A stretch of DNA of 64,000 nucleotides from Glebionis coronaria (taxonomy: Eukaryota > Streptophyta > Magnoliopsida > Asterales > Asteraceae): contig CM046876.1 in the NCBI GenBank assembly GCA_025667525.1, positions 476,738,557-476,802,556 of the forward strand. The letters run 5' to 3'. Shown piece after piece: positions 21,971 to 34,612 of the stretch. The position numbers and the translations under genes are program-made. The notes under the pieces are model-generated. The model saw only the letters and a program-made list of their open reading frames with translations. It was not told the origin of the DNA and made no database searches. The number at the start of each line of letters is the position of its first letter. The first letter of the stretch is position 1.

Positions 21971-24669
21971 TCACACTTGTAAAGACTTTGAATCACCGTA
22001 TTGTAAAGTCTTTTGAGCCTTGTTATTCCTAGCTTGTTTCTGCATATGAGGAATAGTCGTAAATTTACTGCCTGCTGGAACGTTCATCGAGCGCTTAGTT
22101 CCTATCTTTGGTTCACTTTCAACAATAGCTTTTAGGGTATTTGGTGGTGTTGTTTCCTGTATGGAAACAAAAGCCGTGTATTAAACATTAAACTAAATAT
22201 GAAAAGCTATGTATATGTAGGATGATAAATCAAGTGTATGTACCTCTTCCAAAACAATAACCTTTTCCTTTGGCCATGCCACGAAACTACCTTTTACATC
22301 CTTAACAGTTTTGAAACCATTATTTCCGTCATCAGGTATGAATGCTGCATCCACTAGGGATTCATCAACTGAAACTTTGTAGCAATTTTTTCATAGTGGT
22401 TGGTTATAAATCATTACATTGTCTTCATCCTTAGACTTGTATACAGTACCGTTACCAATGATAATTGTCCTAGAGGTGTTCCACAGTTTGCACTTAAATG
22501 TCTGAAGAAAAAATGTTTACATGCGTTAATGAGGAATAAATTAAACAAGTAATTATATGAATAATGATGAAATACTTACATCTGGTAGTGATGGTGGAGA
22601 CTGATTTACTTTCGATTTAGAAGGTGTATGCTTCTTTTGTAATGATGCAATAGGTACGTCTTGTTGTGTCGAGGGAGACAGATTTTGTTGTGATCCGGAA
22701 GCTGGATAAACATCTTCTTGAGATTAGGAATTTTGAAGTGGATACTTCTTTTCCAACGATCTAGTCTTATTTTTTTTCTCCCCTAGTTCTAGCAGGTACC
22801 TACATATATACATAACACAGAAAAAAAGTCATGTATAGTATAATTTAGAAACCAAACATGGTTTTTTTATAACTTACCTTCTTCGTAGTTGTAGTTGCAG
22901 CTACAGTTGCAGTGTCCAAATCCTTGTTCGGAGTTGCAGTTGTCTTAGACATTGGAAATAACACACCCTTCTGAAGTCCACCACCACTGATCGACGTCCT
23001 TTGCTCTTCACTAGTTATTGTGTTTAATGTATTATGTTCTAGTTGTAATACCTGCAGTATATAAGTATGCTAATTGTTATTGGTATTACAGACTGAAAAT
23101 CATCAAATCAAAATAAGAAAATTAGTCTTACATTTGACAGACTTGGCGTTAACGCTTCTATATTAAGCCCATGTGCAGACATAACTGTCAACATTTTATT
23201 AAGAACTTCCTGTGTTTGTGACATCTGGGTGGTAAATTGAGTGACTGTATTCTCTTTATTTTTACGCGCCTGTCTCTCCTTATTAAGTTTAGTTTCAAGT
23301 ATCGCAATCCTTACATTAGTTCCTTGTTTCCTTCTAGGTAGATCAAAGAACTTCCTGCACGTAACTCTACCTCCTACTCCTCTTGCATACCCTCCCTTGT
23401 CCTTTCTTATTACATGTGATAATGAATATGTGACACTATCAACTGTCAAGGTTCCATCTCTGATCTGGTCCTCTGCTTCCAGCTACACACAAAAAATGGT
23501 AAATAATTTATTATATGAATATAAACATAATATACAAAAATTTGCAATAACACTTACAATCTTAGTGCCAACTTTGATTGTTTCATAATTTGTCTTACTT
23601 CTTTTCTGACCCTTCCATTAAACCACAATACACCACGGGGGTTCTTGATCTGGTTTAATTTGTTGTTTTATGATCTTCCAAGCATCAAATACATATAGAT
23701 GAAAAGTTAAACCAACATGGACAACAGTGTTAGGATATTACACCAATATAACCTTACCATTTGCTCTTTTATATATACATAACCACCACGTCCTATTATA
23801 TGCTGATAAAGAGAGTTGGAACGCGCCAATTTATTTGCAGCTGATTTCACCTAACAAAAGAGATTACTAGATGAGAAGTTGCTAGTACGTAACAGAGTGT
23901 GTTTTTCATACGGAGTTTCCAAACAATACATACATACGGTGTTTATAAATGTAAAACGAAATAGAAAATAACAACCTTAAATTCTTCTGTGCCGTGTGGT
24001 TTACAAAAGCAACCCACTGTTCGCCATTGACAATTGCTCTGTAATTCTTTGGAACTTCATTTAGTTTTTCAGGTTTATCTAGGTTGGGAACTATGTGCTT
24101 TGCTACCAATTTACTTCTGAAATTTCTTAGAAGTTCACCTAGCTTATTCATTACCAACGTTTTGTAGGACACATCAAATTCAAAGTATTGTTTCACATAT
24201 TAACATAATGTTAAAGTAAATGTACAAATAAGACTAACAGTTGGGTAAAAAAATTTGTATGTGTACCGTGGTTTCAGTCCAAAGTTTTTCTCTTGCTTCC
24301 TCCTTCACATCTTTCCATGATAGAATCTTCAATCCTATCTGCTCTCGAACTGTGTCTCCTAAAAAACTGACAAATAATGATCTGTTTGGCCCTGATATTC
24401 TATTCAGTGCATCAAAGTTTACATTTATCTTCATGACACCTAGTTTTCCATATTTTTATCCGAAACTTGGATAACCTAGTTATACCCCTCCTATTAACAA
24501 CCTTCTGTCTAATGATGTTTTCATCCTCATCTGATTGATCACCATAATCCTCTGATTCATAATCTCCTTGATTATGGTTATCTAAATCATGATTATTAAC
24601 CAAAGAATCATCATCATTAACAATATAATCTTGATCATCATTTACAGTGTTCATGATTATTGACCACAA
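21971..24669 (-). pseudogene. Tnp1-like En/Spm-family transposase-associated gene
   Basis: Multi-exon minus-strand gene. Exon 1 (24669 to about 24265) starts with an acidic Asp/Asn-rich N-terminus, then RRGITRL and SGPNRSLFVSFLG...LSWKDVKEEAREKLW. Later exons give FEFDVSYKTLVMNKLGELLR (about 24196-23915), SAANKLARSNSLYQ (about 23853-23760), the block around 23490-23108 (KGGYARGVGGRVTCRKFFD plus a Lys/Glu/Gln-rich coiled coil) and the C-terminal GSFVAWPKEKVIVLEE (about 22240-22500), ending at TGA 21973-21971. This order matches the plant Transposase_24/Ptta-En/Spm family, known from CACTA elements as the accessory DNA-binding partner of the DDE transposase. A frameshift near 24450 and in-frame stops near 22395 and 22730 indicate decay. 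Confidence 0.75.
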
Positions 24670-25261
24670 ATAGATGTGTACAAGAACAATAAGTGGAAAT
24701 GGTATGAAACTAATGAAAAAGTAATTGAGTTTTGTATAGTTTGTGATTTTGTAGAAAAATCAGGGTTTGATATGGAGATGGAGTTAGAAAATTATGGTAA
24801 CTGCATATGCATTTACTTAGCATGGACATTCAAAATTTTTGTGAAAATCTTGGGTCCAAATACAAAAATTAAACAACCAAATATTTTGAACTCCAATTTG
24901 CCTCCAAATTAAACATTCAAACTAGGTAAACTTTCCCTTTTGAGTTTCTTGGTAAAAATAAATTTTGAACAAAATTTTAAACTATTTTACACATTTTAAC
25001 ATTCAACCAAAAACCTTTGATAGATAATTGATAATTGCTTGAGTACAGATATTGAATTGTACATGAACTTAAAATACTTATATTAACTAGTTAACAAACC
25101 CATGTTGTTGATTACAGATAACTGATAATTGTTTCATAATGATAGTAATGCATACAAATCTATTAATCTGTTACAACCTGTAGGTTGATAATACAGCAGC
25201 TGCCTAGCAATAGCAGACCAACAAAACACAAAAAAATGTTCATATTAAACAGGGAGAACTG
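24670..25261. other. CACTA intergenic, nothing assigned
   Basis: AT-rich sequence between the divergent 5' end of the Tnp1-like gene and the 3' end of the next minus-strand gene. It presumably contains the Tnp1-like promoter. The small open frames here do not look protein-coding. Confidence 0.4.
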
Positions 25262-26317
25262 ACATCATCCAACCTTCCATTTTCCTTTGCTGTTGCTCCC
25301 CTCTGCATCATTCCTTGACCGAACCTTCTTCTCAGCAATTTCTTTCCAAGTTTTTTTATTGGCTAGGCCAACAACGACATTTGGTCTTGGAGCTTTCGCT
25401 TGAGAAGATTGAGCTTTGTGAATGTGCTTTGATCTAGGAGTGTGCTTTCGTCTTGGAGCATCAGCTTGAGCAACTAATTCTTCATCCCTTGAGTCAAAGA
25501 AAGGGATCTTTCTAATCCAATCTATGTTTTCCCATTCCTCCTGATATTTGACCATATCATGTGTTTAAAACAATTAATCGATGGTATAAACGTATACAGC
25601 TTTATGCATACACACATAACAACTTAACTATACCTTGTTTGAAATTTTCTTATATCCTTTCGAGTAAGCAGTTGGCTTTAACTTTGAACCTGACATAGCA
25701 TTAGGTTGAATAAATAAAAACTTCACACTGTTGTACATTCAACCATAAACTTTAAGTTTAAACAGATTTACCTTTAGAATTGCTATTCTTCTTATGTTCT
25801 AACTCATAATCCTCATCACTCGTGTCTTTCTCCTCATCACTTGTATCTTCCTCCTCATCACTAGAATCTACCTCGCATCATTAGTGTCTTCCTCCCCATC
25901 AGATGAATCTAATTCATCCTCTGTAGTAGGTTTGAATAGAGTAGGAGTTTCTAAATAGGGAGGACGAATAGAGGGAGGACAAAATTTTTTGGAAGATGTT
26001 GTGGCATTAGGTACACCTAAAATTTGAGTTTGAAGCAAGGGAGGACGAACAGAGGGAGGACGAACTCGAGCGGACGAACTTGTGGCATTAGGAGTTTGAA
26101 ACAAGGAAGGACGAATAGATGAAGAACTTGTGACATTATGTATGCCTACAATAGGAGTTTGAAAAAGTGGAGGTCGAAAACAGGGAGTACTTGAAGAACT
26201 TCTTGGCAAACTACGAATAGGGCTTGTATTGCTAGAGGGTTGGCGAAATTTAGCACTTTCAGAAGTAGATGATGAAGTGTCGGATTCTATATGAATTACT
26301 TCTGCAAACATGTACAT
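25262..26317 (-). pseudogene. CACTA cargo gene 2, Pro/Ser-rich with acidic repeats
   Basis: Exon 1 (26317 to about 25770) encodes a Ser/Pro-rich protein with imperfect repeats of RPPLFQTP, RPSLFQTP, RPPLLQTQ and RPPYLETP spaced about 20-30 residues apart. A DSSDGEED / EEDTSDEE acidic tract follows in a shifted frame (indel near 25876), then HKKNSNSK at a donor. A small exon near 25690-25637 (KLKPTAYSKGYKKISNK) and a last exon (25557-25262) with DWIRKIPFFDSRDEELV and a Lys/Arg-rich tail complete it. No family is recognised. Splice sites and low-complexity acidic/basic blocks resemble cargo genes 3 and 4. Confidence 0.5.
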
Positions 26318-27235
26318 ATTAATGTTAGTTACATGTCGATGAAGGGAGTGTTTGGCAGTATGTGTAGCATGGTTGTGGATGCCCTAATAACATTTGGATT
26401 TAGTTATACACATGTTTGTATAGGGGGACCATATCCTTAAACTATAACATACCATCGGATCATATCTAGACACATTAACAAAACCCATATCCTAGATTGA
26501 AACATAGACCATATAAACACATTAAGAAGGGTTAATCCTATAAACTGAATCACATTATTTACATATGACATAGGTCCACATACATGCATTAAAAGTAAGT
26601 GTAAACTCTAATATCATAACAAACTTACACTATTCGTATGAACCCTAATATTAAATTAAACAATACTGATTTTTGCATTACATCTTTCCTGATGTTTCAT
26701 GTTGTTAATGATTGTGTAGATTGGCGACTATTGTTTATGAGGTTTGATTTTTTGATCGGTTATTGGGTGGTTAATTTAAGGTTCGTTCGTTCTGTGTGAT
26801 TGTGAAAATGGTGGTGAAAATGGTGGTGAAAATGATGGTGGTTACAATATGGTTACCAAATATTATGTGTGTTTAATGAAAATGTAAATATTAAATTTAC
26901 TTAATAATAAAACTATAATTAACATTTAATTTTTAAAAGTTAATAATAAATAAATAATAAGTCAAATAAAAAATCATATACGTTTTATTTTTATAAAAAA
27001 AATTAAAATATTACTTTAATTTTAAGCATAAAATTATAGTTAAATAACTTAAATACATTAGGTTATAATAATGCTTGATAATCGCGAGATAAATATCTTT
27101 TGGTTTTTAGCAGTATGTGGGATTTAGTTGAGCTTTATATCAATCACCTTGAATAATCATCTCAAGCAATTTAATATGAATAAGTTTGATTTTGAATGAT
27201 CGGTTTAATAAGGTTAGTGTGAGGACATTCTACTT
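26318..27235. other. CACTA interior, no gene seen
   Basis: AT-rich sequence with a short GAAAATGGTGGT microsatellite-like run near 26805-26840 and A/T runs near 26890-27060. I see no splice-bounded coding segment. Confidence 0.4.
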
Positions 27236-28745
27236 TGGTATTGGGTTACGGTTTATGGTTTATGGTTGAGTTTAAGGTTTATATATGGTTTAAGGTATAA
27301 GGTTTAGGGTTTAGGGTTTGAGATTTATGGTTTAAGGTTAATGGTTTAATTATATAGGGTTTATGGTTTAAGGTTTACGATTAATGGTTTATTAGCTAGG
27401 GTTTGTGGTTTAGTTTAAGGTTAAATGGTTTAAGATTTATGATTTAGTTTTTAGGGTTCATTGGTTTAGGGTTTAAGGTTTAGGGTTTAGGGTTTAAGGT
27501 TTATGGTTTGTGGTTTAAGGGTTAATTAATAGTTTAATGTTTATAGTTTAAGGTTAACTGGTTTAAGGTTTGTGATTTAGTGTTTAGTGTTTTTTGGGGT
27601 TAAGGTTTAGGGCTTAGGGTTTCCGGTTTAGGATTTAGGGTTTAAGGTTTATGATTAATTGTTTACTTAGCTAGGGTTTGTGGTTTAATGGTTAATTAAT
27701 GGTTTAATATTTATAGTATAAGTTTAAATGGTTTAAGATTTATGATATAGTGTTTAGGGTTCATTGGTTTAAGGTTCAGTGTTTAGGGTTTAGGGTTTAA
27801 GGTTTATGGTTTGTGGTTTAAGGGTTAATTAATGGTTTAATGTTTATAGTTTAAGGTTAAATGGTTTAAGGTTTATGATTTAGTATTTAGGGTTTTTTGG
27901 GGTTAAGGTCTAGGGCTTAGGGTTTGCAGTTTAGGGTTTAAGGTTTAGGATTAATGGTTTACTTAACTAGGGTTTATGGTTTAATGGTTTATTAATGGTT
28001 TAATGTTTATAGTATAAGGTTAAATGGTTTAAGATTTATGATCTAGTGTTTATATATGGTTCATTGGTATAAGGTTCAAGGCTTAGGGTTTAGGGTTTAA
28101 GGTTTATGGTTTGTGGATTAAGGGTTAATTAATGGTTTAATGTTTATAGTTTAAGGTTAAATGGTTAAGGTTTATGATTTTGTGTTTAGGTTTTTTTGGG
28201 GTTAAGGTTTAGGGCTTAGGGTTTGCCGTTTAGGGTTAGGGTTTCAGGTTTAGGATTAATGGTTTAATTAGCTAGGGTTTGTGGTTTAATTATTAATTAA
28301 TGGTTTAATGTTTATAGTATAAGGTTAACTGGTTTAAGATTTATGATTTATTGTTTAGGGTTGATTGGTTTAAGGTATAGGGCTTAGGGTTTATGGTTTA
28401 AGTTTGGGCTTATGGTTTAAGGTTTAGGATTACTGGTTTAATTAGCTAGGGTTTGTGGTTTGAGGGTTAATTAAAGGTTTAATGTTTATAGTTTAAGGTT
28501 AAATGGTTTAAGATTTATGATTTAGTGTTTAAGGTTCATTGGTTTAAGGTTCAGTGTTTAGGGTTTATGGTTTATGGTTTATGGTATGCATGATTATGAT
28601 TATGGTTTAATTAAGGTTTATGGTTTAATGGTTTATGGTTTACGGTTAAATGGTTTAAGGTTTAGGATTTAGGTTTTATTATTGGTTTATGGTTTAATTT
28701 GGGTTTATGGTTTAATTGGTTAAGATTTATGATTTAAGTTTAGCA
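27236..28745 (+). repeat. Telomere-like TTTAGGG-derived array with ~300-bp higher-order unit
   Basis: About 1.5 kb of degenerate TTTAGGG-type heptamers (GGTTTAGGG, GGTTTAAGG, GGTTTATGG). Three comparable blocks, GGTTTATGGTTTGTGG followed by a TTAATTAA-containing segment, occur near 27500, 27805 and 28105, and a diverged fourth near 28400, giving a period close to 300 bp. The strand bias (G-rich on plus) is uniform, as expected for an amplified satellite rather than random telomere healing. Confidence 0.8.
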
Positions 28746-29423
28746 TCATTCGAGATAGATGGGCTTGACATTTCATATTTTTTAAAAACTTTAAAGTTTT
28801 AAAATTAAATCAGATAACAAATTAATCATCGTTTATGTTACATTTAGACGAGAGCTTGTTGAAATTAGTCATAAAACGGTTTAAGCACCCGACTTATATT
28901 ATATAATTAATAAACAAGATTTATGTTATAATTATTAATATAATTATCATGATAATTAAACATGGCCATTTTATTTAAATAAACTTTAGGATAAAATAAC
29001 TATTAATATAATTATTCATGTTACATTTAATTAATTAAGAAACATAGCTTAATTATGTTATATTAATTTTTAACCAAGGTTTAATTAAATTAATAACATG
29101 CCTTAATTTAATTATCCAATAATCATGTAAGGCAAAGTTCAATTAATAAAATCATGAAATATTAATAAGATTTTACTACTAAACTCGACTTATACTAACG
29201 TGTCTAAAAAGTGGAGCCTTTTATTTGCATGCAACTTGATATATTGCACCGGTATCCATTCCACTAATAACTCACTCACACACACACACACATTCAATAT
29301 CCAGAGGTCAAATAATGAATCAACCACCCACCCACCAAGACACAAACAGTAACAAATCTTCAAACCCTGATAAATCAAACCTAAGTGACCAGATGGATAT
29401 TGATTTTAAGATCATTGTTGAGA

Positions 29424-32401
29424 TGTAACACCCCATTATGATAATGGAAATGTCACACGTAATTATGGCGTGTCATCAAAGCATACAAGGAAAAATGTCG
29501 AAACATTACATGACCATAAAAGGAAAATACCGGAATCAAACATCGGTAGTCCAAAAGTAAAGATCATCACACACAAACATAAGTATGGTAAAGGAAAGGA
29601 CTAAAGAATGTCCATAGCAAAGGTATCAAAAGAAAGGTAATGCATAAAGTAAAGAAAGGCTAGAAAGCTTCCAATCCATATGCACGTACGCTTAAACTCT
29701 GCGAGCGTCCCTGAGTACCTGCCGTTTTGGGAACATAGAAAAGGAAAACGGCTGAGCAATACGCTCAGTGCACGGATGTACAATAAAGCATGAATAGGAT
29801 AAGCATATAACATATAACATATAACAGCGGAAGAAACTAAGTCCCGAGTAACCTGGTTAAGTCTTGATAAAACTGGCTTTATGGTTGGAAAAGCCTTATG
29901 TTTATCTTGTAAAAACTGTTTAACATATTTTACCATTAGCCAATATAGGTCATGAAAATCCACCGTGCATGAATACTTGGAGGGGTGACCTCATCATGCA
30001 AATTAGAGGGGCTGCCTCTAATTTAATATACTGGTTTGGGTAGGAGGGATCAGCTCCTTGTGAAGGATTCAAGGCACACACCACATTCACCATGAAATCC
30101 TGACTGAAAACATGCAACTAGGATGCACCCATACGCCCCACATGATAAATATAATAATATGGCCAAAAGCTGAAAGGACGCCACGAGCAATCACTCCGCC
30201 GTGGTGAAGTCATAACATCAGTGCCTCTAATGTTATGGTTATGGTACCTCCATAACTAGGTGAAACTGGTCATGCATGTATATGGCTATAGGTATTCTAA
30301 ATTAATAATAAGCAAATCAAACACATAACTTATACTACGGGAAAACATTTGGCTGCATACGGTGAAATCCTAATAAGGAAAGAATGTCCATACTGAAAGG
30401 ACGGGAATCCGTACCTTATGTCCAGTGAACAAAGAAGATGACCTGAGAGGAATCCTACTTCCGTATCACTAATGCTACATAAATACATACATGAATAAGT
30501 ATCTGCTTACTAAATACGTAACTGGTTTTATGTCATGTCTTAGCTTATTTTCTATGTTCATATCATGTTTTACTGCTTTAAGCCTTAAACTGTGTTTATC
30601 TTATATTATGTTTACTCTGATTAAGTATTTCTGGTAATTCATGTATTATTATACTTACTGTGTAATAATAAGTAACTTTCCAAAAATAGCAGGTTTCCTA
30701 AAATAGAAAGTTTCTAAAAATAGAAAGTTTCCAAAAATAGAAAGTTACCAAAAATAAAAAGTTTCCAAAAATAGAAAGTTTCCAAAAATAGAAAGTTTCC
30801 AAAAATAGAATTACTGCTTAAAATAGATAAGTTTCTAAAAATAGAAAGTTTCCATAAATAGATCAGCTGCCTTAATTAAATAAGTTTCCATAAATAGATT
30901 AGCTGCCTAAATTAAATAAGTTTCTAAAAACAGAAAGTTTCCATAAATAGATTAGCTGCCTTATTTAAATAATTTTCTAAAAATAGAAAGTTTCCATAAT
31001 TAGATATAATCTGGTTAAATAAGCTAAGTATATAAGCCTAAGTGTTTTCATGATTATTTCTAAGTCATAATGATATAATGTATTGTTTATTAATTATTTC
31101 ATGTAATCTAAATAAACTATAGGTTAAAATATTTAATTAAAGTATATCATGATTTTAATTAAATAAAGTTAAATACTTAGGTTAAAACATGTATTATTAT
31201 TTATTAATAATATAACCTAAATCATGTTAATTAATTAATTATAACCATGGTTTTTAAATAATTAATTAATTATAAGTCTAGAAAATATAAAATACTTAGG
31301 TTAATAATTTCATGATTTTAATAATTAATATAACCTAAGTCATGTTTATTAAACTAATCATGTCATATTTATTAATTTAATTTAACATATGATTATATAA
31401 AAAATATAATCTTAACATAAACCGTGAACCGAATCTTGACTAGAACCCATGAACCGGACATGACATCGACACCATACCCCGAACCACTTCGGGGTTCCCC
31501 TTGTCTTGCTTCTGCCATGGGACCCACACCACCCAACCGGGACCATATGGTCTCGGTGGTGGTCGAGTAGCCAAACCGATACCCCCTTGGGGTTCGGTTT
31601 AGGCGCCGACCAAAACAAACACCCCTAAAACACCCTTTTTGATTTATTCCAAAAACCATTTTCATGTTAAATCTATGTTTTTAATTAGGTTTTAAAAACA
31701 TCTTGTTCTTAATTAATTATTAGATCAAATAAAAAAAAAGGATAAAAACATATACCGAATGCGTGGATCTAACAAGGATGAACAAACACGAACACTTGCA
31801 CCAAAAACTAAGATCAAAATCAAATAAACACTCCCCTTGGTGTGTTTATGTGTGGCGGCCAAACAAAGAAAAAGAAGGAGGAGGAGAAAATAGTTTTAGG
31901 TTTTTGGTTAAATCTTCTATAAAGTGAAAATGACTAGTTAATTTTCCCTTAACCCCTCTTTAGTGAAATTTGAGATGGGCTTGGCCCATCTCTTCCTTGT
32001 TGCCGTGGGTAGGGGCCCCACATCGGGTACCCGTACCATTTTCCGTGTCTCGATATTTAATTGTTCATTCATGTTTATTTGTGTTCGCGTTTAATGTGTT
32101 CTCGTTCAATTATTATCGTGACCTAATATATTTATTAACGCTCGTAATAAATATATATACGTAAATAAATAATAGTTCGTGATTTAATTATGTTCATGAT
32201 TTCATGATCGCATGCTCGTGATTAATTATTGTCAAATAATTATTGCGTGTTCGTGTGTAGTAAATACTTAACCTGTTCTAACACGTACGTAATACGTAAA
32301 ATCCTAACACGTAATCATAATCATGCTATAATAGGAAAGTTTTAACATAGTACGTACGATCTTAAGGGTACTATTCATGGTAAAAGCATGCGGGTTTTAC
32401 A
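29424..32401 (-). mobile_element. Solo LTR of the Tekay-like family
   Basis: On the minus strand this begins TGTAAAACCCGCATGC and ends GGGGTGTTACA, like both LTRs of the Tekay-like element at 51274-62597. It is 2978 bp and is flanked by a perfect 5-bp duplication TGAGA (29419-29423 and 32402-32406). No internal sequence remains, so it arose by LTR-LTR recombination. It keeps the 17-bp GTTTCCAAAAATAGAAA array (about 30676-30985), a GC-rich stretch (31420-31625) and the perfect hairpin at 30000-30024. It interrupts exon 1 of cargo gene 3 and is clearly more diverged than the full element's LTRs. Confidence 0.93.
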
Positions 32402-32881
32402 TGAGATGATTGATTATGTGATGGATAAGTATGGAACCAACTAGAGATATGATGATCCGATTGCTGACACTATTATTGAAGACTTGATGCAGTTAGAGTT
32501 TAAAATACGAACTAAAGGAAAATCAAAACAAGGTTAGGGTTTTTACTTCGCAACAGTATTATTGAAGTTTTGATGAACTTTTTTTGTTTTGATGATGTTG
32601 CATGTTATGAAAATACCAATAACTGATTCTGTTTTAATATTTGTTATATAGATGACAAGGCAGATGAGGCTACGAAGGTTGATGAAGCTATGAAGGTTGA
32701 TGAAGCTACGAAGGCACATATTAAAGGTCATTTTTGTGCCATTTTATGTTTATATATTTGTCGGAAAGGCGTTAGATGGATCAATAGTTAGTGTTTACTA
32801 TATAAAGTTTTAGGAGTAGTGAAAATGATAAATGGTTGAAGTGTTTTGTTGGTTATATGATGATGTAGATACAGGAGATAA

Positions 32882-33189
32882 GGGGGTGTTTGGTTTAGCT
32901 TATATAATGGGCTTATAAGCTTATTAGCTTATATAAGCTTATAAGCTCAAACCAAGTGTTTGGCTAAGCTTATATTCGTAGGCTTATAAACTTATATATG
33001 GGTGTTATGATAAGCCATAAAAATATGGCTTTTTTAGGAAGGTTTGGGCTTATATAACATATTTACCATTTTACCCTCATGTTAACTTAAGTTTATATAA
33101 GCCATAGGCTTATAAGTTTATTAAACATAGGCTTATATAAGAAAAAAATGGCTTATATAAGCCCATTAGATAAGCTAAAAAACACACCA
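32882..33189. mobile_element. Tourist-like (PIF/Harbinger) MITE
   Basis: A 308-bp element has inverted ends: GGGGGTGTTTGGTTTAGC at the left and TGGTGTGTTTTTTAGC read from the right. It is flanked by TAA on both sides (32879-32881 and 33190-33192). The GGGGGTGTTTGG terminus and TAA target are typical of Tourist MITEs. The interior is built from repeated GCTTATATAAGC/GGCTTATAAG palindromes and has no coding capacity. It lies in the remnant third exon of cargo gene 3. Confidence 0.8.
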
Positions 33190-33244
33190 TAAATTTTTTA
33201 AAAAGGGGTTGGTCATACTTGAAACCTTAAACATTTGAGTTGAG

Positions 33245-33965
33245 ATTAGGTTTGATTATCTTGATGTGAAAACGTATAGACTTCCTGGCCAACTTTTTTG
33301 AATCTAAGATGGCATCGATAGAACAACCTACATCTTTTCGTTTACCCTTTTTTATGTAAGTACCTCTTACTAGGGCCGTGTCATTTCCCTTTTTCATGGT
33401 CCTTGTTAACATCAACTACGGTCTTTAATAAACGACCCTTTTCTTTTCTGTTGATTGGTCGAATGTTTTCATTCCCAGTTCCCACTTTTAGGGCTTCATG
33501 GGGTAGCAAGTTATCCGAGTCACCACTATGAATGCTCTCACTTTTCAGTTTCAGTTTCAGTATCCGAATACTCTTTCTAGTTGAGTATCTAGATACAAAC
33601 TTGTGTCGTTTATATCATTCATTTAGTATTTGGATTGATCCATGTGTGGATTATATTTCGATACTGAAACTCAAAGTGAGAGTGAGCGTGTTTAGAGTGA
33701 CGACTCAGATAATTTGATGCCAAAATAAGCGCCAAAATTTACAAATGGGAAGGAAATCCTTCGACCAATCAACAAAAAGGAAAAGGGTCGCTCAGTAAAG
33801 ACCTTAGTTGATGGTAGTGATGCACATGAAAAAGATAATGTGACGGCCATAGTAAGAGGGGCTTACATAAAAAAATGGTAAACAAAAATATGTAGGTTGT
33901 TCTGTCGATGCCATCTTAGATTCAAAAATGTTGGCCAGGAAGTCTATACGTTTTCACAGCTGCAT
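33245..33965. repeat. Long inverted repeat (hairpin 1) in cargo gene 3
   Basis: Arm one (about 33262-33560) is the reverse complement of arm two (about 33660-33958). Shared words include GAAAACGTATAGACTTCCTGG, in the opposite sense as CCAGGAAGTCTATACGTTTT, then AACCTACAT and CGACCAATCAACA. Inner words CTCTCACTTTTCAGTTTCAG and CTGAAACTCAAAGTGAGAG also pair. Each arm is about 300 bp with a central loop of about 100 bp. A minus-strand frame (33227-33415; KKGKRKDVGCSIDAILDSKK) crosses one arm, so it may derive from an exon. Confidence 0.75.
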
Positions 33966-34256
33966 TAGTTCAGTTACTATGTTGTTTATATGTTGGTTAT
34001 ATGATGATGCAGATACAAGAGCTAACTTAAAGAAAAAGAAAAAGGCAAGGGATTAACAGAAGCTGATAAAGCATTTGATCCTTTTAATCTAGGTAATAGA
34101 GTGGAAAAGCTTGAAAAGGAATTCAAACTTCTTAAACAAACACAGTTGTAGGGAGGTAAGTAAACTAAATTTTAACCTTTAAAGAAATATAGTTATTCAC
34201 TAGCTTTGGTATCACATGTATGCTATAATGTGTTACAGCTCCACATAGACGACATC

Positions 34257-34612
34257 TCAAGCTTGTTTCCTCTTCGAGGTAAATATCGCCATGATTCCTC
34301 TTTCTCGTGAAAATCATCATCTTCGTGCCCAATGTGTGAATTCATTATGCATTAACATCTTACTGTTTAGCCTTTTTAGTAAAGGACCTCTTACTTTGGC
34401 ACTCATATTCGCTTTTTCATGGGTATTGATGATATTGATATCAATCAAAGACCGAATGCGAATGTCAAATTTTGAGCTACTTACATAAAAAAGGATAAAC
34501 GAAAAAGAAGCAGGTCCATATTGGATTCATATATTGGGCACGAAGATGAACATGTTCACGAGATAGAGGAATCGTGGAGATATCTACCTCGAAGAGCAAA
34601 CGGGCTTAATAT
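34257..34612. repeat. Inverted repeat (hairpin 2) in cargo gene 3
   Basis: About 85-bp outer arms (34260-34340 and 34525-34612) share CTCTTCGAGGTA, ATGATTCCTCT and CTTCGTGCCCAAT-type words in opposite orientation. The inner part shares CTTACATAAAAAAGG-type sequence with hairpin 1, so hairpin 2 is a diverged copy. Together with the following exons (34013 and 34697) the layout suggests tandem duplication of a hairpin-plus-exon unit. Confidence 0.65.

Noticed and set aside
23241..23588. Open frame of 115 codons on the plus strand
   Set aside because: It is antisense to well-supported exons of the Tnp1-like gene and has no protein-like features.
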